Below, in pieces: positions 45,901-53,388 of a DNA stretch of 64,000 nt; position 1 is the stretch's first letter, and each line of letters starts with the position of its first letter. The stretch spans positions 5,642,001 through 5,706,000 of the forward strand of contig OY755174.1 in NCBI GenBank assembly GCA_963576735.1. The letters are read 5' to 3'. Origin of the DNA: Bedellia somnulentella (lineage: Eukaryota > Arthropoda > Insecta > Lepidoptera > Bedelliidae). The notes under the pieces were generated by a model. It did not search any database. It was given only the letters and a program-made list of their open reading frames with translations, and had not been told where the DNA came from. The translations under genes and the position numbers were made by a program.

Positions 45901-46926
45901 GGACGATGCGGTTGGAGACCCATCACCAACAACCTTTATTTTACCATCTTCCCCACGCATCTTCCAAAAGTGGCAGGGGAATTTCTAATTCCTTAGCTCT
46001 GGCTACCCCTTCTAGGGATTTATAGCCGTGAGTATATGTATGTATGTCAGCTTCCACTGTTGACAATAATTCTGATGCTCTAGCTATCCCTTTTTCAGAA
46101 TTATAACCGTGACCGTGAGTATGAATAAGGTACGCCCCCCCCCCACCTCAACCCCTCCAGATCCAACTTTGTATGCTACGGAGATTGCAATACATTTTTA
46201 CTACAAGAGCGATATCGTGTAAAATGTTTTTTTCCTGCCCTCGTCCCCCCCACCCTCCAATATTCTGGATCTGTTCTTCAGTATAGGAAGTAGAACATTC
46301 AATCGAATTCAAACCAGATGAAAAGTAATAGATATATTGTAAACTACTATAACTGTTTCCAAATTTAATTTTTATTATATCACCTAATAATTCTGACGAT
46401 TCATATATTTTCATACGCTCACTATCCATTTTTGAATATGCCCCAGTCGACCAATGCAATACTAAAAAAATTGATAACGTTATTAAATTTAATGTTCACG
46501 AGTCATGAGTTGTCAATGACGTTTTAAAATGTTACGGAATGCTCTTCAGATAATAATCTCTACCTACCCCCTTAAGTTTCATATTCCTAGTTGTTTCAGG
46601 ATGCAACAATAATTTACAATAACAAAAACAATATCCAAGAACATTTTTATTACTTTCAATATTTTTAATATTGTCTACACTAATGCTGAAAGAATCTGAC
46701 ATGCCAATTACATGGCTGCGTGTAGTTAAAAAGTTTCGTTACAATAACCCCGATTTATTTTATACATACAACAAAACATACATTTAATACCTCAACCTTT
46801 CCCTCTGGCAATACATCGATTGAATCAACTTTAATTACACACATTTCTTAAAGAATATGATATAAATAAAACACAAACTTACCGTTCACACGACAATACT
46901 GTAATAATTAAATATATAAACTTCAT
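21695..46926 (-). CDS. Family 1 glycoside hydrolase (beta-glucosidase / myrosinase-like), seven exons, complete
   Basis: Retaining beta-glycosidase that would cleave beta-linked sugars from glycosides, probably secreted or at the gut cell surface. Exons in gene order: 46926-46883, 29446-29328, 28504-27929, 27853-27759, 25274-24969, 24668-24427, 21908-21695. All introns are GT-AG and every join keeps phase, giving 531 residues. A signal peptide starts with MKFIYLIITVLSCE. The family N-terminal signature with QIEGAWN lies near residues 36-52. The acid/base glutamate is in TFNEP (about E194) and the nucleophile in VTENG (about E406). The last 19 residues are hydrophobic, suggesting a GPI or membrane anchor. 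Intron 1 is about 17.4 kb and full of mobile elements. Family call very firm; the substrate cannot be read from the sequence. Assigning exon 1 across so long an intron rests on signal peptide, donor and phase agreement. Confidence 0.9.
22113..22190 (+). repeat. RTE LINE 3' tip
   Basis: CCAGGATCATACAAAATG and ATCGATGGCGTGAATAAATG then TATG repeats. Confidence 0.5.
22388..22462 (-). repeat. Family A 3' fragment in GH1 intron 6
   Basis: ACCCGCGGCTATGAATCC, GGGGTAGCCAGA and TTTCTCAGCCACT. Confidence 0.55.
22560..22655 (-). repeat. RTE LINE 3' fragment
   Basis: GGTAGGCGGAGACCACCGATC and TGTACAACCCTGGCAAACC are the inverse of the RTE C-terminal coding stretch. Confidence 0.55.
23483..23612 (+). 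repeat. SINE B fragment with internal deletion in GH1 intron 6
   Basis: GGCTGAGTTGTACTTAATAA, then AACGTGGGTACTCTGAACAC and CACGTGATATTCAGAAG. Confidence 0.65.
24005..24185. repeat. Imperfect inverted repeat in GH1 intron 6
   Basis: ATGTGCGAGGATGCGTTGCG AAG near 24013-24035 is matched inverted by CTTCGCAACACATCTCTCGC near 24150-24175. The enclosed block is richer in GC than the intron around it. No transposase; possibly a MITE. Confidence 0.45.
24427..24668 (-). CDS. GH1 gene 1 exon 6 (nucleophile glutamate)
   Basis: Acceptor CTGTTTCAG, donor GTAAGT. Encodes VVPFGFRRLLRWI, the nucleophile motif IIVTENGYAD, and GYFAWSLMDNFEW, which contributes the sugar-binding tryptophans. Confidence 0.92.
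24969..25274 (-). CDS. GH1 gene 1 exon 5
   Basis: 102 codons, phase 0 at both ends. Begins LGWYAHPVYSAEGNYP and includes SRLPKFSPEE and the DFFGLNHYTTYL segment, which carries the conserved N-Y pair near the active site. Confidence 0.92.
26004..26400 (-). mobile_element. Family A retroposon split by a nested insertion
   Basis: The 3' part is at 26004-26090 (GGTACATAGAGC, CTCAGCCACTTTTGG); the next part resumes at 26338 (GGTTCTTGGTGATAGG). The 250 bases between hold an RTE 3' end (minus strand, 26091-26163) and a GC-rich block. Confidence 0.55.
26440..26600 (+). repeat. RTE LINE 3' fragment in GH1 intron 4
   Basis: GGATCATGCAAAGTGGTGATC followed by CGATAGTCTGTGCC; decayed and without the tail. 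Confidence 0.5.
27759..27853 (-). CDS. GH1 gene 1 exon 4
   Basis: Acceptor AATTTCAG, donor GTAAGC. Encodes MGLALDSNWAEPKT, the GH1 segment following strand 4. Too short for a stand-alone ORF but required to keep frame and domain order. Confidence 0.85.
27929..28504 (-). CDS. GH1 gene 1 exon 3 (acid/base glutamate)
   Basis: 192 codons between a TTTTCAG acceptor and a GTAAGA donor. Contains SIWDHM, DSYHLYKRD, YRFSIAWPRILP, HWDLP and the catalytic TFNEP motif, all in the usual GH1 order. Confidence 0.93.
28879..29041 (-). mobile_element. SINE B 5' half in GH1 intron 2
   Basis: GTACGAATACACTGTCACAT, GGGTTTCCTCACGATG and CAACCCGGGATTTGAACC (box B, inverted). The 3' half is missing. Confidence 0.75.
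29328..29446 (-). CDS. GH1 gene 1 exon 2
   Basis: Acceptor TTTTTTCAG, donor GTATGT. It encodes the mature N-terminus and the conserved FPKGFVFGVSTAAGQIEGAW stretch that marks the start of the GH1 barrel. Confidence 0.88.
29578..29828 (+). mobile_element. Second tRNA-derived SINE family
   Basis: Head CCGTGGTCGAATGGATAGG (box A-like) and GTGTTCAATCCC (box B). The body ends TTGGGGCTAACTTGATATGT followed by an AT-rich tail with TTTATT repeats. It differs from SINE B in head, body and tail. A reversed 3' fragment is at 4612-4685. Confidence 0.7.
29829..32833 (-). other. Distal part of GH1 gene 1 intron 1
   Basis: Mostly AT-rich, with one family A copy. Sequences at about 31790-31915 and 32395-32510 resemble each other weakly (shared AATCATCAC and CCAAG-TGCCAGGAC-like landmarks) and may be remnants of one unknown element. 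Confidence 0.5.
31231..31437 (-). mobile_element. Family A retroposon in GH1 intron 1
   Basis: GGCTATAAATCCCTAG, GTGATGGGTCTCCAACCGCA and CAACACTACACAGC in order; slightly decayed. Confidence 0.75.
32834..33770 (-). pseudogene. RTE-like LINE remnant (reverse transcriptase to 3' end)
   Basis: Minus-strand remains of a reverse transcriptase. 33758-33516 encodes SRGVRQGCVALPWLFNLFMD and the catalytic site region; after a frameshift 33519-33307 encodes VNVKKTRIIVFERDE and KVEQVKKFVYL. The 3' end at 32834-32890 encodes RSIVSAYPKG, the C-terminus shared by other fragments in this window. The YADD box reads YTNN, so both catalytic aspartates are lost. Confidence 0.82.
34206..34295 (-). repeat. SINE B 3' fragment
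   Basis: TAACATAACATAAACGTTCA tail, GCCGAATATCCCCGAAGGGG and ACATCACGTGACTTTG. Confidence 0.75.
35393..35565 (+). repeat. Headless SINE B inside composite copy 2
   Basis: From CATGTGACAGTGTATTTG to TTCGGCGTGAACG. Sits at the position matching 7728-7880 in composite copy 1. Confidence 0.8.
35774..36324. repeat. Foldback inverted repeat of composite copy 2
   Basis: Arms 35774-35978 and 36116-36324 with a loop of about 137 bases. Homologous to the foldback at 6938-7502, with more substitutions and small gaps. Confidence 0.82.
36635..36762 (-). repeat. SINE B 3' fragment just before the LINE
   Basis: CATAAACGTTCACGGCG, TTTATCCCCGAAGGG and GTACCCACGTTTTGC. Confidence 0.7.
36765..40492 (+). mobile_element. 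CR1/L2/Daphne-like LINE with pentamer tail
   Basis: The ORF is followed by a 3' UTR of about 390 bp ending in AATAAAGAG and repeats of TTCTA (about 40466-40490), a typical LINE 3' end. No ORF1 is seen upstream, where there is only AT-rich sequence and a SINE B fragment ending near 36762, so the copy is either 5' truncated or from a lineage lacking a recognisable ORF1. The left boundary is approximate. Confidence 0.75.
37145..40099 (+). CDS. Non-LTR retrotransposon ORF2 (endonuclease + reverse transcriptase), intact
   Basis: The frame is open from 37049, but the first methionine of normal composition is at 37145; the leader before it is tyrosine and phenylalanine rich and looks untranslated. 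Endonuclease motifs: HINAQSI, SESWLKP, GGVAIYLR, GVYYSP, MGDFNTCLL, SHHDLIF. Reverse transcriptase motifs: YRPISILPFLSKVLERL, NPFQSGFRPSHSTVTAL, LLDFSSAFNSVD, GVPQGGVLSPLLF and catalytic YADDLQIY. The protein belongs to the Jockey superfamily, closest by eye to the CR1/L2/Daphne group. It lies antisense inside intron 1 of GH1 gene 1. No frameshift or stop is seen, so it may be young or active. Confidence 0.92.
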   Translation: MQQNVSDDDTSDSYVSFSSSSDLDTSGSFYSVPSLVETLDTHFSSLHKNFNIIHINAQSIPAHFNDMLYSFESKNIHAILVSESWLKPFLPSASYTLPGFQLIRNDRVSGRGGGVAIYLRTHIPYSIISTSTQPPPSNAGEHLFLELVLGHNKVLLGVYYSPSLQLNFFPSFEKLLEDLTPSYDHSIIMGDFNTCLLKRDSRSKSLASIFHSSNFHILPLNATHNLPNCIPSLLDLIAVSSPNHVALHGQTSADAFSHHDLIFVSYKVRPPKNKSKILLQRSFGSIDLDRLRHDASNIDWTECTVGDTIDEKVKKFNTLLTSLYDIHAPVKAVKMRHFPAPWLTDEIRDLLSKKTRAQSKFKSRPSDLNKEKFVAIRNHCNRVCRDAQRHHIHDSVENGDPAKVWKFLRSLGVGKSRQDSIPKDLDLTSLNNHFTSTSTFDGIKKADTLQFLSTLPTPDYPPFTICQFSDCDVKKNIMSITSNATGGDSISRKMILPILDIIIPTITDILNNSITSGSFPTVWKEAQVTPIPKKVNPKSFSEYRPISILPFLSKVLERLVHRQLNDFLTKNDLLNPFQSGFRPSHSTVTALVKITDDIRLGMDKGLLTVLSLLDFSSAFNSVDFDILLALLRSINISPTVIDWFRSYLQGRRQRIRIEDSYSPWCDLIAGVPQGGVLSPLLFAIFINSISHQLTSSYHLYADDLQIYTQANLDQLNMSIGLINGDLERILRWSEAYGLAVNPNKSQIIIVGSSRMISRIDYKSLPPVLFDGKSISFSPVVRNLGIMIDCNLSWVPQLESVSRRMFASAGSLRRLRNFLPTATKTALAQSLLLPILDYADTCYLDLTEEQLNKLERLQNLCIRFVFGLRKYDHVSVYRSKLKWLPIRLRRNAHTLSLLYSILFNPATPFYLKERFQFLSSSHNLNLRSDHNLQLTIPSHSTNFYGSSFSVHAVQLWNALPVEVRLAKSLNVFKDLVKQHYLTEAL
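41389..41557 (+). mobile_element. SINE B, 5' truncated, flanked by an exact 31-bp direct repeat
   Basis: Body from CGGCGATAGGCCTGCCCCC to the TTTTATG tail. The bases at 41358-41388 recur exactly at 41558-41588. Confidence 0.85.
41617..41840 (+). mobile_element. Family A retroposon
   Basis: TACCGGCTTAGAAAGTCACT, CGTAAGAGGCGACTGAGGG and GCGGTTGGTGACCC. Adjacent to the SINE B copy with a long direct repeat at 41358-41588. Confidence 0.75.
42677..42920 (-). mobile_element. Family A retroposon with 9-bp target-site duplication
   Basis: AAAAAATAT at 42668-42676 and 42921-42929. Full length except for a small deletion near GGCTATTAACGGGGTAGCC. Confidence 0.82.
43863..43884. repeat. AT dinucleotide microsatellite
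   Basis: About 11 TA units in GH1 intron 1. Confidence 0.9.
44233..44292 (-). repeat. Family A 3' fragment
   Basis: AAGGCTATAATTCCC and ATAGCCAGACC only. Confidence 0.45.
44320..44590 (+). mobile_element. SINE B, decayed, with tRNA-like head
   Basis: ATAGCTCAGTGGGATCACC (box A) and GAGTTCAAATTTTGAGTC (box B region), then GGTGAGGAAACCG and CGTGGGTGGCTACTCTGAAC. Several internal deletions. Confidence 0.7.
44926..45150 (-). mobile_element. Family A retroposon, 5' truncated
   Basis: Starts with TACATACATACATATACTCA (tail), then GGTAGCCAGAGC and GGGTCTCCAACCGC; ends at GGGTAGAAAGG without the usual first 25 bases. Confidence 0.75.
45243..45570 (+). mobile_element. SINE B (tRNA-derived), full length, 11-bp target-site duplication
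   Basis: ATATTATTAAT at 45232-45242 and 45571-45581. The head is tRNA-like: box A TAGCCCAGTGGG and box B GTTCAAATCC. The body includes GGAAACCCACATGGCTGAG and GGCGATAGGCCTGCCCCC. The tail is TTTATG repeats. Confidence 0.9.
45607..45795 (+). repeat. Two partial family A copies in a row
   Basis: 45607-45714 is a 3' half (GAAGCTCTGGCTACCCC, GGGATTTATAGGCGTAAGT); 45725-45795 is a middle fragment (GATCGGCGATGTAGATGGAG). Confidence 0.55.
45803..46048 (+). mobile_element. Family A retroposon, full length
   Basis: Begins GCTGTGTAGTGTCGGCTTAG and ends GCCGTGAGTATATG with TATG repeats. One of the best preserved copies. Confidence 0.85.
46058..46122 (+). repeat. Family A 3' fragment
   Basis: ATGCTCTAGCTATCCC, then AATTATAACCGTGACCGTGAG with a small duplication. 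Directly follows the full-length copy. Confidence 0.5.
46883..46926 (-). CDS. GH1 gene 1 exon 1 (signal peptide)
   Basis: ATG at 46926 opens 14 codons plus two bases, then a GTAAGT donor. The peptide is hydrophobic with one N-terminal lysine, as in signal peptides. The two leftover bases CG join the A at 29446 to make an arginine codon and keep the GH1 frame. A TATA-like box lies about 160 bp upstream. The distance to exon 2 is about 17.4 kb, so transcript evidence would be needed for certainty. Confidence 0.72.
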
Positions 46927-47082
46927 TTTGATATATTAACACAACTTATTGTATAATTAATTGTCCTTATAACAGGCGCTCACTGCAGTCATTCACTTTG
47001 AGATAAAAATGTCCGCTAAGTAGATAGCATCACTTTGTGAGGATCATTGAATAAGTATCTTTGCAACTGTCGAGTGAGTCTT

Positions 47083-47090
47083 CTTATATA
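47083..47090 (-). promoter_or_regulatory. TATA-like box upstream of GH1 gene 1
   Basis: TATATAAG on the minus strand, about 160 bp before the proposed start codon. A CAGT initiator-like site is at 47066-47069, somewhat closer to the TATA box than usual. It supports exon 1 at 46926 but is not proof. Confidence 0.4.
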
Positions 47091-47771
47091 CACTGCACGT
47101 TATTGGTTTAATTTATTGTGGTAAAGATATGTGTTGCGCGCGCAGAGATCAGGCGCGCACTGCGAGCTAACTATCCAAAATCAATGCCATGGACCTTCTT
47201 GGTCTAAGGCTGAAAAATCCCAGGTTAAGGTCTCTTACTGCTACATTAAAACAAATAAAAATGTATTTGCACAAAAGAAAAATTGTTTCTACGTGAAAAT
47301 TAATGCATTTTCTTATCATGCGCATACGTACGCGTCGCCGTGAAAGAGTCGTTTGCCATAAATTCGTCACCATCATTATCTCTTATTATAAAGTCTGTAA
47401 ATCATTTATTTCGTTCCGGTCATATATTTTAAAGGCCATAGTTTTATTAAATATCTCAATATGATAATAGAATATATTAAAATTAGCAAGCAGATTTAGC
47501 ATAAATAACACCTATTCTTTAATAATAGGAAGGTCCTTACTCGATAAGTAGACTAGTATGATAATGAAGAAGTTCTTAATCTTAAAGGTTCAGCATATTC
47601 CAATTTTCATGTAGACAGACGTCAGATCAAGGCCAATATCAAAGATATTAATATAAAAGAACTCGTTTTTAACTTATACTATGTTGCGAACACACGGCCT
47701 ATGAATTCTATTAAAAATCTTCTCTATAAATTAGGCTTATTAATATTAAATAAATAAAAATAAATTAAAAT

Positions 47772-48012
47772 AGTGTCGGCTTAGAATAGTACTACCCCAT
47801 TTCTACCCGTGGGTGATCGTAAGAGGCGACTAAGGGTATAGGGGCTTTTTAAGTGATTTTTGGGCGATGTGGTTGGAGACTTGTCACCAAAAACATTTTC
47901 TTTTCCCAAAAAACTTTTTCCCAATCAACTTCCAAAAGTGGCTGAGGAATTTCTAATTCCAAAGCTCTGGCTACCCCGTTAAGGGATTTTCAGCCGTGAG
48001 TATATGTATGTA
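47772..48012 (+). mobile_element. Family A retroposon upstream of GH1 gene 1
   Basis: TAGTGTCGGCTTAGAATAG through TTTTCAGCCGTGAGTATATG. It sits about 700 bp upstream of the GH1 TATA-like box. Confidence 0.85.
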
Positions 48013-48164
48013 ATATTCAAAATAAAGCTTATTCCTTCTATTTATTCGCAGATCCACGGCTGAAGTTTGAGCACCAGAGCATCTTTATTTTTGGAATTAG
48101 TATTTGGACTAAGTATGACCCAAGAGTATGTATGAGAAGATTCATCAATCTTCTCGTACATCAT

Positions 48165-48280
48165 TTATATCCATCGATGTAAACGAAGCTAGAGAGGTTT
48201 GTCAAGATCGTACAAAGTGGCGATCGATAGTCTTTGCCTGTCCCAATAGGAACTAATGACTTGGGTATACGTATGTATGT
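48165..48280 (+). repeat. RTE LINE 3' end
   Basis: Translates to NEAREVCQDRTKWRSIV, then FACPNRN and TAA; the tail is GTATACGTATGTATGTATT. Confidence 0.8.
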
Positions 48281-48722
48281 ATTATAAATAAGTAAATTTA
48301 CTTATTTAATGAATAATAATAAATATGAGAAACAAACACCTAAACATCCTAAATTTCACCCCTTAGAGATAAAATCTGTGTTTATGAATTGTGACCGAAA
48401 ATATAATTTCCAATTTTCATACTGCTTAGTTCAGAATTGAGACAAAATACTTATAACCTTCACACCCCAATTTTTACCTCTCATTGGATAAATTTGTGAG
48501 GTTTCTTTTTAAGTGCTAACTTATATCATAAAAAGAACCTTTTACCAAATTTCATTCTAACTTTACCTCCTTTTTATACCTCTTTAGAAAAAAATATATT
48601 TTAGGGTGGGGTTTTCAAATATTTCCTTCTTAAGACGTACATAATAAAAGGAACAATAAGACCACATTTCAAGTATGTTTCTGCTCCGCGTTGATTTTAA
48701 GTCAGTCAGTTTTTACTTTTAG

Positions 48723-48928
48723 TTGTAGTGTCGGCTTAGAATAGCAATACCCCATTCCTCCCCATAGGTGTTCATAGGCGGTTGGAGACTCGTCACCAAC
48801 AACCTTTATGGTCAATCTCCCTCACCCCCCTCAAATTCCAAAAAGTAGCTGAGGAACTTTTCATTGTGAATTTTCAGCTACTCCTTCTACGGATTTATAG
48901 CTTTATAGAGTTATTTGTGTGAATATGT
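48723..48928 (+). mobile_element. Family A retroposon, decayed
   Basis: TAGTGTCGGCTTAGAATAGC, GGCGGTTGGAGACTCGTCACC, then GGATTTATAGCTTTATAGAG; an internal part after the cytosine-rich segment is deleted. Confidence 0.7.
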
Positions 48929-49430
48929 ATTTCATTTAAAACGATCTGTAATGCCCGATTCAGATATTCGTTAGTTTCATTGACAATAATCATTTGATTA
49001 ACATAAAAAAGAAAAATTCAAAAGAAAGAACAATTAATAATATAATAACGAGCAATACCTAACCTGTGATCATTTTAGATAGATTTTGTACTCAACTAGA
49101 AGCAACCATTACACTTAAAAAATATTTTAAACTTGGTTCTTATAAAAAAAAGTAACGTAAAAGGATACCTTAATCTCAAATTGTATTATGAACCACATAA
49201 AATTGCTTAAAGATCCAAGTTACGCTATCCCACAACATGTATTAAAACATATGTAAAAATAACATACCCTCTTGATACGAAGCGGAGATTAAAACAACAA
49301 ACTTTATTGTACTCAACACTTGCTTGATTTTATAATTTTAATATTATACGACATCTTTCTAGACCGAAGCGTCTACGACCGACGCGGAGCGAAAGACAGA
49401 TATGGCGCAAAAAACAAGCATTTGTAGACC

Positions 49431-51876
49431 AGCCGGTTTCACATCTGAGCATTCTAGCTCTAATCAGTTGAGTTTTTATCAAACTCTAAGTAAGTACTTA
49501 AGTTTTAGGTGTTTCACAGAACAAACACTGCTCGCTGCTATAATGTGATCAACAAAGCATTTAGTTAAGATTCTAATCAAAATCTATGAACGTTTCAATT
49601 TACCTACACAAACCGGTAATACCGATGAAGTTATATTCCATTAATTATATTTTATATTCATTAGCAAATTGTATCTACAAACTTAATTCAATAATATTTA
49701 ATTAGTAGTTACATTTATTATGAGGTTTTGAGACCATTTAATGAAATAAAAATAGAAATAAACAAACAATAAAACTGGGCAACGGAACGTACATACACCA
49801 AACCATAGAGCAAACCAATTATTGTGATCAAACGTCAATCAAAATTATATTATTATTTTTTTGTTATTGGTGGTATCTGCCGAATATTTTTTCAACAATT
49901 TCGCCACAAACAGCGTGATTTAGTCTCGCAAGTGAATTTTAGTTGTAAACATTTTTATCATTAAAGCGAAAAAAAATATATATAAAGAATGTAATTATTA
50001 AACAATTAGATCTTGAAGGTATTTAATCAATGGTTAAGTAAAGACTAAGTTAAGAGTTATTTATATTTTGGGAAGAACATAATATTAAAGAAAAAATAAT
50101 AATGAAATCCCATTATCGCGAATCCCAACAAATTATGTCATGCTCTAAAGTTTAGACAAAATATAAAAGTAAAATTAAATTAAATTAAAAATAATTTAAG
50201 TGAAGAAACAAATAAAAATAAAATGAAAAACTATCTTAAAATCAAAAATTAAGCAATAACTGACATTTTACATTAATTATTGTATTATTAAAACTATAAT
50301 CTTATATTGTTGATTCTGATAAATTTACCTAGAACCGTAATTAGATCGGAGGAAGAAGATGATAAACTCAACATACTATGAAAATTAGTGGGAAGCGGGA
50401 TGCGAATTCTGGCTAAAGCAATGTATAGATTAAAAGATAAATTACGTGATCATGCAAAAAAAAAAATTATCTAATGTTCCCTCATCTACACCACACTCGC
50501 ATAGGGAGTTATCTCGAACCCTAATTTTATTTAGAATATGAATGTAATAATTGGTTGAATAGATTTGAAATAAAACCCCTTGCTAGCCTCGTCCCATCTT
50601 CTTTGCCAGGCAGAACGAAGATGAGGAAGAGCTGCATTACGCTGGTCATAACCCATAATATAATAGTGTTTTATGTCAGTTTTGCAAGCCTATCTATTTT
50701 TCATTACCAAAGATACCAAAATGACTTGGAATATATATCAATAAAATCTAATATATAAATATATATGATCGATTTGTTCGGTATCGGTAGTTCGTGCTTG
50801 CTGTAAATGAGGAAAGATAGTTACGGAGTTACGTGTAATCTTTCGTGGTTAATTAATTAAACACCGAGCAGGGAGACTAGACATGGAAAAAGAATTAAAA
50901 AAAAGGTCTCCCAACTACACCCGTCATGAACTGATCCAGGCCATCTTGCAATCAAGCTGCATATTCTTACATTTGCATCGCATAATGCTTGCACATTCAC
51001 TGAAAAAAAGTCTTTTCGATTCCGGTAAAGCTCAGCCCTATTGCCACCTGGGGTATTTATTTTGACATGGGTACAATCAACAGCTGCAATAACTCTAGGG
51101 AATCCAGCTATGTCATTAAATCTTGAAGCCACTGTAGGACGCTGCTCTTGAGTTTGCATATAAATAAATTCTGGTCTCAATAGTGCTATTGCTGTTGTGA
51201 CCCTATCCGTGACACGGCACACGATAGCTTTGCTGACATTTGCAGTATCCCCAATGACAGCTTGGAAGCTCCCAGTTGCATAGAACCGCAGTGTTATTAA
51301 CAGTTGGAGCAATGGTGATAAACAATCACTCCGTTGCATTCTTGCTGGTGGGATCCTTCGTTGCACTTTCCTAAAGATGCTGCGCACCGATTCTTTACTG
51401 AACCTGAAACGTTCTTTAAATTGGTTTTCACTGAGCGTTTCAAAGAAATTTGGCCGGATCCTAGGAACTCCTCGGCGACGGCGTATTTACCTCTGAGGTA
51501 TCTGCTGTGCTTCCTCTAGTGAAGATAACGATGTATCCGTAGACATCTTCAGAATATTGTCGAAAACAATGTGTTTATCGTCTAATATTTCACAATTACA
51601 AATTGGAGCACCGTTTAAGAAGCCGATTTCGACAACTTAACTGTCACTCACTCAAATCTGCGATGATGACTGTTTGAGTATTATCAAACGAGTTCAGAAA
51701 CGCAAATTTCGACGTTTAGGTCATTTTTTTGACAGATGCGCAAAATTTTGATCATTTAATCAAAACTTGATTAAATTACAATATTTCATCAAATCAGAAA
51801 CGTAATTTTGGTAAGTACGTACTTAAATACAGTTTAAGATGCTTTTATCGTTGAATTCTCAGATGTGAAACCGGCC
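49431..51876 (-). mobile_element. PIF/Harbinger transposon remnant with terminal inverted repeats
   Basis: GCCGGTTTCACATCTGAG at 49432-49449 (one internal difference further in) is matched in inverted orientation at 51859-51875 and brackets the broken transposase. The similarity continues weakly inward (both arms contain AAGTA and CTTAA-rich sequence). A three-base target duplication could not be assigned with confidence. The 1.4 kb between the left end and the transposase is AT-rich with no second (Myb-like) ORF. Confidence 0.7.
50857..51546 (-). pseudogene. PIF/Harbinger (HARB1-like) transposase, broken
   Basis: DDE-type nuclease that would cut and paste a Harbinger transposon. A start at 51546 gives MSTDTSLSSLEEAQQIPQR, then an in-frame TAA at 51487-51489, then an open frame to 50857. 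Recognisable segments: RFRFSKESV, ADRV-like helix, and the nuclease core AAVDCTHVKI (first Asp), YRNRKDFFSVNVQAL, RWPGSVHDG (second Asp). The frame ends soon after the second aspartate, so the third catalytic acid is missing. Not functional as it stands. Confidence 0.82.
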
Positions 51877-52084
51877 GTATGTAACCCATAAAAATTCAAT
51901 TGTTGTAAAAAGTTTCTTCTCCTCTTTTTCTCTTTAGAAACACTAATTGAAGCGCGGTAAACCTAATTTAATTTTAGTTTGTGTTAATTGTAAATTTTAT
52001 TTTTGAATAATCACCTTTTTATATTAATATTAAATTTAATATTAAATGAACGAAGAGTCAAACTGAGATAATATTTCTGATACA

Positions 52085-52400
52085 AGTGATTTGCTAGTTG
52101 ATGGATAAATTGAAAAGCCACGATAGCGCTATACAACCCTATCAAACACCCCTAGCTTTGAAAACACAAGGATCCTCTTAAACTGCCATTACGAAAAGGT
52201 AGACTTTCCAAACCGAACATTTGACAGCACATCTCAGAAATTACTTTTGACCACCCTATCATACGCCTTCTCTAAATCTACGAAGTAGCAGTACACCTTT
52301 TGATTTTCGGCTAAGAACTTTATTCATACATTCCTTTTCTGAATCCTGCACGCACGTACACCAGCTTTTATTGTATATATTTTTATTACATTTTCAATCA
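52085..52400 (-). pseudogene. Decayed reverse transcriptase fragment
   Basis: Reading the minus strand gives YCYFVDLEKAYDRV (reverse transcriptase motif A) followed by several stops and frameshifts in what should be the next motifs. A dead LINE fragment, probably of the same RTE group. Confidence 0.65.
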
Positions 52401-52472
52401 AATTTTCCATATTATAATTCACGGAAAAGAAAAGTAATTTGATTCTTCGGTTTTATATAAGATCACAATTAC

Positions 52473-53014
52473 ATACATACATATACTCACGGCTTTAAAT
52501 CCCTAGAAGGTGTAGCCAGAGCTAAGGAATTCGAAATTCCTCAGCCACGTTTGGAAAGTTGAGTGGGGAAAAGATGGTAAAATAAAGGTTGTTGGTGATG
52601 GGTCCCCAACCGCATCGCCCAAAAATCCCTTAAAAGCCCCAATACCGTAAGTCGCCTCTTACGTACACCCACCGGAAGAAATGGGGTAGTGCTAAAAGTC
52701 AAAAGTCAAAAAGTTTATTTTTCAAAATTAAGTTAACAACTAACATTTTTTGAACGTCAAATTTTTTACATTTATCATTAGTCCGTTGCTTTGGAAGGTG
52801 ATTGTAAAGAGAAGAAGCAACAAAGAAACTCTTTACATTCACATTTTTTAATTTTTTTTAAATATGGTTTGTACAATTTTGGGTCATATTTTTACTTTAT
52901 AAAAGATTTTCTATGCGACAAAACCAAACGCTAGTTTGACATAATTAAACTAAATTGTCCATCACAAAAACTAATCACATGACGTTTACTATTCTAAGCC
53001 GACACTACACAGCA
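52473..53014 (-). mobile_element. Family A retroposon with 11-bp duplication, interrupted by a nested insertion
   Basis: ATCACAATTAC at 52462-52472 and 53015-53025. The element reads normally to GGGGTAGTGCT at 52696, then a foreign 292-bp block, then continues ATTCTAAGCCGACAC at 52989. Confidence 0.85.
52697..52988 (-). mobile_element. LINE 3' fragment nested in a family A copy
   Basis: Begins AAAAGTCAAAAGTCAAAAAG, so on the minus strand it ends in CTTTTGA-type repeats, like a LINE tail. AT-rich with no coding frame. No clear target duplication. Confidence 0.55.
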
Positions 53015-53160
53015 ATCACAATTACCAGCTATTTAATGCTTATTTAACCATTTTTCTTCATTCATACTTTCACGCAAACCACCACCCGCTTCTTCGCCAC
53101 AATCTGGTCTACATATATCTCTAAATGTCTATGACAATCCTGAATCGAATTATATTATTT

Positions 53161-53388
53161 CCGTGTAGTGCCGGCTTAGCATGTCACTATCCCTTTCTAC
53201 GCACGGGTGTCGTAAGAGGCGGCTAAGGGTATAGGGCCTTTTTAAGTGGTTTTTACGCGATGCGGTTGGAGACCTATCACTGATCCCTATAAACTTCCAA
53301 ATGAGGCTGAGGAAATTCTAGCCCTGAAGCTCTGGCTACCCCTATTTGGGATTTATGGCCGTGAGTATTTGTATTGTATGTGTGTATT
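53161..53388 (+). mobile_element. Family A retroposon
   Basis: CCGTGTAGTGCCGGCTTAGC to GGGATTTATGGCCGTGAG; a few substitutions. Confidence 0.8.

Larger units (their letters stand above)
40493..46882 (-). other. Proximal part of GH1 gene 1 intron 1
   Basis: A dense patchwork of family A and SINE B copies listed separately, separated by AT-rich sequence (43000-44200 and 46150-46880 hold nothing recognised). Confidence 0.6.
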
